From Dioscorea cayenensis subsp. rotundata (lineage: Eukaryota > Streptophyta > Magnoliopsida > Dioscoreales > Dioscoreaceae), in assembly GCF_009730915.1 (NCBI RefSeq), contig NC_052474.1, forward strand, positions 8,157,501 through 8,221,500: a stretch of 64,000 nt of DNA, given 5' to 3'. The notes under the pieces were generated by a model. The model saw nothing but the letters and a program-made list of their open reading frames with translations, did not search any database and had not been told where the DNA came from. How positions within the stretch are numbered: the stretch's first letter is position 1; each line of letters opens with the position of its first letter. This document shows, piece by piece, positions 58,040-64,000 of this stretch. Both the position numbers and the translations under genes were made by a program.

Positions 58040-60845
58040 GGTTGCAGTCTTGCAGCCACCTGGAGAAGCTAATTCAGCACATCTCCCTCCCCTTTGTTGG
58101 TCATCTTGTTGAACTCCTCCTCTCTGGTTTTTCAATGGCCACTTCCTTTGCTGCTGTCACTGCTTAATTTAAGCATTTTGGTATGATTCTCTTGTTTACT
58201 CCAATTCTAATTGTTGATTAGAATCCATAAAAAATTGTTTCTTTTTTTTTAAAAAAAAAACTTGTGATTTAGCCCCAATCTGTCAAGATTTGCTAAAAGT
58301 CAGGTTTTTTAGGGATTCAGTTTTAGTTGATGTGGGGATCTTCTTTTTCTAATTTGATGTGTTCATCTGACTCAGTAATAAAGATTCTATTCTTGTTATT
58401 TTACACTATATTGCTGGTGATGCATCATCCACTCATTCTCTCTAGTGTTTTTATTTCTGGAAACTTCTCATGGTCACCTTCAGTTGTGGGGCAATTCATT
58501 TATTCTGTGAATGTGAACTTGATTCTCACTGATTGGGAACTGTATATCTGTTGTGTCTTTGAAGATTTGCCTTTAAAGTTAATTTGTCATTTTAAGATCT
58601 CTGGTTGTATGTCTTTCTGCAAATATTTTCTTTTCTTCAAGAAGGACAGTCTTAACATATTCAAAGTTTTCCAGCCACTTCAGTTTCATTGCAAATTATG
58701 TTTAGATGACTGAGAACCATCAACTAAAGTTCCTAATTTTTCTTTTTTCTTGAAAGTTATTCCTTTCTCAATGTCTTAACCCAACTTAGCATAAAGGAAT
58801 CACCTAATGAAGCTATGATGCATTATATATATTTAGCCCATATACTGATTCTTTGGCCTTTATTGACCACATATAATTGCAGTATTGGTTTGGGTTGCTA
58901 TTTTCTTGGTTATAGGAAGACTATGGCATCAAGTTTGTCCTATTGAAATTCTTTGAAAATTAGATTGAGGAACTCTTTCATCTTTAAAAACAATTCTAAG
59001 TATATCAAGGAGAAAACAGAGTGCAAGATCATTACTGCCTTTTTTTGCTATTGTGTAAAGCAGTTCGGATAATACTGAAAGCGTCACTGACCCAAACATT
59101 GGATTTAGATGTCAGATTGGTTTAGCTGGGCTTGCATCACTAGGAACAGGATAACTTCTCATATTTTGGTTTAAAAGATCCTATCGCTTTCCTCCTCTGC
59201 AATGTTTGCCAACAGAGTGAAAGAAACTGATCCAGATAAAAGTTTGATTTTATAAAATGTTGAAAAGGTCTAATGTATCAATAAATTTTATTTTCTCGTT
59301 TTATGAAAATCCAACTAACTACATGGTATTTGTTTCTAACATGCTTTAGTCTACTGTATCATTTTGTAGTTAGGATTAAGACCTGCACTAAATACCATAT
59401 ATATGGTGCAGAACTGTACCATTTTCTAGGTAAATATTTGCAGAAGGCTGTGATTGTCACTACCCTCATAGACATTCCCCTTGCTTTCTTTTGGGCTTTT
59501 AGAGGCAAAATCCTTAAAATGATTGGGCAAAATAAGGATATTTCAATGGTGGATGGACTATATGTACAATGAATGATACTAATTCTCTTTGGCTAAGGCC
59601 TCCTCCAGTCTCATTATAGGTTCTTACAATCCCAAAACATTGTCTTTCCTACGATGCTAACTTCTGGTTTTACTGTTTTATTTCACACATTTACCTGTTG
59701 GATTTTGACGGTGAAATGTAAGATTGGCTGCTTAGGGGCTGCCATTGTGAATACGATATCACATTCCATATCTTTGACATATCAGCTTATGTGGTCTGAG
59801 GACATGTAAACTGCCTTCTCTAGAAAAGCCTTGCATGACCTCTCAAGTTCATCAAACTTGCTATTCTATGTGCTCTAATTAATTGCTAGGTAAGAAATTT
59901 TTTTGGCAAGTCTTAGCGAACTCAATCTCATTATATTTTCATAGCCTAATCAACTACATTGGCATACATGATTCCTTTTGGTGCTATAATAATTAATCAT
60001 TTATTAGCTAGCCTTATCATCTCTTTTGTATTTGATCTTAGCATGCATGTTTCCAATAAATTTGGGGCTTGGACATCCACAAAGTGTTTCGCTTAATTAG
60101 CAATATGGGTTGCAGAAATCATAGCCATTACTAAGGGTACAATTGTAGGATCCACTATGATTTTTGGACATCATCTTAGGGGTATAGTGTATAGCAATGG
60201 TGTAAAAAGTTTGAACTATATAGTGAGAATGATGTCCTTCATTTTGCTTTCTGACTTCATTGATGCCACCTAAAGTGTGCTTGCAAGTATAGACATTCTA
60301 TAATTTCTTATAGGTTGTTTGGCACTGCATTTAGAAAGGCTCTTTTTTAGTTCATTTTTTACTCTTAGGTTTCTAAGGGTTCTTTTCTAGTTCATGTTCT
60401 TTTTTGCTTTTATTTATTGAGAAGGTCCTTTATAGATTTGAAGAACAATACCAAACAAGACCAAGAGAGTGAAATTATCTGCATTTAGTACATTTGTGAC
60501 AAACATCAGCTCAAGATTAAGTTTTGAACTTTTTTGTAAGATTCAGGAACTATTAGTGGATGTGGTTGGCAGAATTGGTGTTATTGTGAACCTTGGAGCT
60601 CTTTATATGGTTGGCATCCCTTGTTCGCTCTGTTAACATTCTTATTACATATTAAAGGCCAGGTTGGTTTATCTATTCATTTATTTTTATCGTATTATCA
60701 TCATAATGAAGTCAATGCTTTTAACAAGGCACCCATTGTTTTATGGCAAACAGGAGCTTTGGCTTAGAGTTATATGTGGTCTCTTTGTGAAAGTGGTGTT
60801 GTTTCTACTCATCACTTTACTAACAAATAGAGAGAAAGCAGTAAG
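58040..60845 (+). pseudogene. MATE transporter pseudogene, exon order preserved
   Basis: Decayed copies of MATE exons appear in order. Exon 1 remnant 58055-58165 (HISLPFVGHLVELLLSGFSM, stop after AAVTA). Exon 2 is 59395-59880 (YGAELYHFLGKYLQKAVIVT..., DIPLAFFWAFRGKIL, stop at 59570). A short exon 4 match is at 59955-59990 and an exon 5 remnant at 60040-60290 (GTIVGSTMIFGHHLRGIVY..., with a TAA where the neighbour has GCTACACAG). The exon 6 remnant is 60548-60660 and exon 7 is 60750-60840 (LWLRVICGLFVKVVLFLLIT). The CGQAFGAKQ start of exon 2 is mostly lost. Stops and frameshifts are scattered, so it is a true pseudogene and not a single-error artefact. It retains the exon 6/7 intron. Confidence 0.85.
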
Positions 60846-60849
60846 TGGT

Positions 60850-61763
60850 CTTTCATTTATGTACCAGACAAAGAGATGGTTAGTAGATAAATTTCTTTTT
60901 TATATACTCAATTATAAGAATTGCAGTCTAATTTAATTCCTCTCAAGATATTTTTAGGGGAAGAGGGCCATGCATAGAGTTTACAAGTAATAATACCCAT
61001 CCCCATAAACACAAGGGATGACGATAGTTATTCCATTGAGGAAGAAATGAGTGTGCATGCTAATTATAGCCAATAGTTCTCAATCTTTGTGTTTAGGGAA
61101 CCCTAAGCCCCTAAACCTGAAAACATGCTGGTGTGCGTAGTGCTGTGTTTTGGTAAAGAAAAACTTATATAAAATCTTGCAAATATTAGAAACTTCATGC
61201 CAAGAAGAAAGCTACTATGGTTATTTTGAGAATGTTTGTACCTATATTGAAAAGAAAGTACCCAACAGATGGAGAAACCAAGAGGCAAAGAGAGAATAAT
61301 TATATATTGAAATAAATAAAACATTTTAGTATATGACGGATTACACTTGTCAGAAGATATTGAATTAGTAATATTATTTGCTTGTTAAAAATAATACTAC
61401 CTAATGTGGCATACTGATTGTGTCATCCATAAATGCTCGAAATAAATGAGTGCAATGCATTTACAAAACAAGAAATCACATTAATGAACAATAAAAGCAT
61501 GCATTGAATTTTTAATCATCCAATTCCTATATATATGTATATATATGACTAAGGAGAAAAATAAGGAGTAAGTTAGGATAGACATGAATTTTGAAGAAAC
61601 ATGAAGGTAAAACAACCTTACTTGCAAAGATCATAGTGTAGATTGGTCCAAACACAGAAAAGTTGAGAAGTTGGTGTATATAATTTGTACACCCTATAAA
61701 TTGCTTGTTTCCTACACCATCATCATCTTCTTGCTTTTCATCTTTAAGCTCCGGAGGTCAACA
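60850..61763. other. Intergenic: MATE pseudogene to MATE gene 2, with its promoter
   Basis: No gene. A TATATATG-rich stretch at 61530-61548, about 215 bp before the start codon, is a possible TATA region for the downstream gene. Confidence 0.5.
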
Positions 61764-63977
61764 ATGTTGGATGAATTGGGAGTGGGAGAGAGGATTAATA
61801 GAAGACACCATATGGTGATAGAAGCCAAGAAGCAGTTATGGTTATCAGGGCCTCTAATAATTGCAAATATATTGGAGAAGCTCATTCAAGTCGTCTCTCT
61901 CATGTTTGTTGGCCATCTTGGAGAGCTTCCTCTCTCAGGTGCTTCAATGGCTGTTTCCTTTGCTGCTGTCACTGGTTTCAGCTTGTTGGTAAATATCTGT
62001 ATTCATCTCTCTTTCTTTATGTTTTCTGTTTAATTCTCTATCTTTCTTTGCTTTCTGTTTCTTAAATGAGAAAGATTGTCTCTAGCGTGAAGGAATTGAT
62101 TAAAACTAATATATGTTAAGGAATGCCTCAGTCTATCTCTTTATTGGTATAAGGCTATATCAAATTACTGAAGCATTTAAAGTAATTTCAAAGTTGATTC
62201 AATGATAATTATATTGAGGAATGTCTTTGTCTATTTATCTATTCATTGGTTGAAAAGTTTGGGTTTAAAAATCTTTAAAGATTTCATCAAATTTTATAGA
62301 AAATTTAAAATATCTATATTTAGTTTTAGGTTTTTGTTAATTTGTCATAGATATAGCATGTCATGGACATCAAAGTTGTATAATTTTTGTTCAATGGTAT
62401 ATGTCACAGTCAGGAATGGGAAGTGCTCTCGATACCTTATGTGGGCAGGCCTTTGGTGCAAAACAATACTATATGCTAGGCATTTATTTACAAAGAGCCA
62501 TGCTTATTCTTAGCCTTGTGAGCATCCCACTTGCTTTTATTTGGGCATTCACTGGTAACATACTTAAAGCAATTGGTCAAGATAAAGAGATATCATTGGC
62601 AGCTACGACCTATGCTCGGTATATGATACCAGTTATATTTGCCTATGCCCTTCTACAATGTCACCAGAAGTTCTTGCAGGCACAAAACATAGTATTTCCA
62701 ATGATGCTATGCTCTGCCTTCACTGTTATATTTCATATCTTTCTTTGTTGGGTTTTGGTGTTCAAGTTGAGGATTGGATTAAAAGGTGCAGCAATTGCAA
62801 ATTCAGTCTCATACTGCATTTCTGTCACTATAATTATAATTTATGTAAGACTATCTCCGAGTTGTAAAGAGACATGGACAGGTTTTTCAAAAGATGCTTT
62901 ACATGATATTTCAAGCTTCGTCAAACTTGCTATTCCATCCGCTCTAATGATTTGGTAAACATGATCTTCGTTTTTTTTTGTTGTGTAATTTTATTGCAAA
63001 TGCATATCACTAATGATTTAATTAACATCAATTGTTTGTGTTAATGTTTTAATGTAGTTTGGAATTTTGGACATTTGAAGCACTTGTTCTCATGTCTGGT
63101 CTTCTTCCAAACCCAAAGCTAGAAACATCAGTACTTGCAATTTGGTTAGTACTAAAAAATACAAAGCTATATTTCTTTTATTATTCACAATAACAATATA
63201 CTTATCTCTTTTACAGCCTAAATTCTTCAACACTGGCATTTATGATTCCTTTTGGTATCGGAGCTTCTGTGAGGTTTGTCAAGCATAGTACAAGTTAATC
63301 TTTCGTTTTAATGTTATCTGTACAATTATTAAATTTATTCATATTTGTATTTTGTATTAGTACGCGTGTCTCTAACGAACTAGGAGCTGGACAACCACGA
63401 AATGCTTGGTTAGCAGTGATTGTTGGAGGAATTATTGCCATCTTACAGGGTGTGGTAGTAGGATCAACTTTGATTTTAGGACGGCATGTCTGGGGAAAAT
63501 TATTCAGCAATGAAAAGGATGTTGTGAACTATGTAGCCAAAATGATGCCTTTTCTCGCACTTTCTAATTTCATTGATGCTACACAGAGTGTGCTTACAGG
63601 TATTTATTATTCTTTATTGAATCTTTGGAGCTTAGAAAGTTGTTCATGAAATTTAGAATGCTTTTGTCATTTAGGTACTGCTAGAGGATGTGGTTGGCAA
63701 AAACTTGGTGTAATTGTTAACCTTGGAGCTTATTATGTGGTTGGCATTCCTTTTTCTATATTATTGGCTTTTAAATTTCATCTTAAAGGGAAGGTTGGTT
63801 TAAGTTTAATTCTCTTCTTATTTTATTTTATATGATAATAAGACAATTGAAGTAATACCATCAATTCTAATTATTTATGGTAAAAAATAGGGTCTATGGC
63901 TAGGGATTATATGTGGCCTTTTTGTTCAAGTCCTGTTACTTCTCAGCATTACTTTGTGCACTGATTGGGAGAAAGAA
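61764..63977 (+). CDS. MATE efflux transporter (DETOXIFICATION family), 3' end beyond the window
   Basis: Plus-strand exons 61764-61988, 62410-62954, 63058-63144, 63217-63273, 63361-63599, 63675-63793 and 63891-63977 are in frame. The final short exon must lie past 64000. About 453 residues are visible, so the gene looks intact. Hallmarks are [20 protein letters not shown] and [20 protein letters not shown] (TM1-2), [56 protein letters not shown] and [20 protein letters not shown]. Exons 2-5 are 545, 87, 57 and 239 bp, the same sizes as in the minus-strand MATE gene. Exons 6 and 7 (119 + 87) equal that gene's single 206-bp exon. The ATG follows a GGTCAACA context; upstream in-frame sequence is hydrophobic leader-like but not family-like. 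Substrate unknown. Confidence 0.93.
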
Positions 63978-64000
63978 GTAAGGTTTTTTTTTATTTATTT

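Noticed and set aside
1-64000. tRNA, rRNA, organelle insert or telomeric repeats
   Set aside because: No cloverleaf, rRNA block or TTTAGGG array was seen; only weak SINE-like box A/B remnants.

Overview
The window is nuclear DNA of a flowering plant. It has spliced genes with GT-AG introns, a chloroplast-lumen protein with a bipartite transit peptide (PsbO), a CC-type glutaredoxin of the land-plant-only class, plant MATE transporters and many plant-type transposons. The AT-rich intergenic DNA with long LTR, MULE and hAT debris would fit a medium-sized angiosperm genome. A non-grass monocot is possible, but the sequence does not prove it. One run of exactly 1000 N (33379-34378) is an assembly gap.

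Layout. Positions 1-2580 hold LTR-like, gene-free sequence. Positions 2590-6700 hold a decayed Mutator-like element with a Ulp1-type protease remnant facing a transposase remnant. Positions 7900-9500 hold a hAT-like MITE and a tandem duplication of its 3' part. An intact intronless CC-type glutaredoxin (GRXC9/ROXY19-like) lies at 10296-10691 behind a promoter rich in TGACGTCA motifs. A four-exon OPA3-like gene (12959-15974, +) converges on a seven-exon RTN4IP1-like oxidoreductase (21554-17504, -). The latter carries a hAT MITE directly at a splice acceptor.

Positions 22239 to the gap are one large Mutator-like element of at least 11.1 kb. It has TIRs of about 235 bp, a broken MURA transposase, and about eight tandem copies of a roughly 592-bp unit. 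Two Ty1-copia elements follow: one with both LTRs (34379-39527) and one 5'-truncated and internally deleted (39775-43231). A multi-exon gene I do not recognise lies on the minus strand at 47392-43538. Next come a G/C-rich TIR element with a foldback MITE inside it, a SINE-like stretch, and a 5'-truncated LINE-1 relic.

The last 12 kb holds psbO (51649-52730, +) and a small MATE transporter cluster: one complete gene (56347-53187, -), one pseudogene (about 58040-60845, +) and one gene cut by the window edge (61764 onward, +). The three share the same exon plan, which indicates local duplication.

The host genes are housekeeping or defence/redox functions: photosystem II oxygen evolution, two mitochondrial proteins, a TGA-factor co-regulator and multidrug/metabolite export. 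They do not form an operon-like unit. Host genes read cleanly through every exon, while the transposon ORFs are broken, often at homopolymers. This can be real decay, uncorrected long-read errors in repeats, or both.
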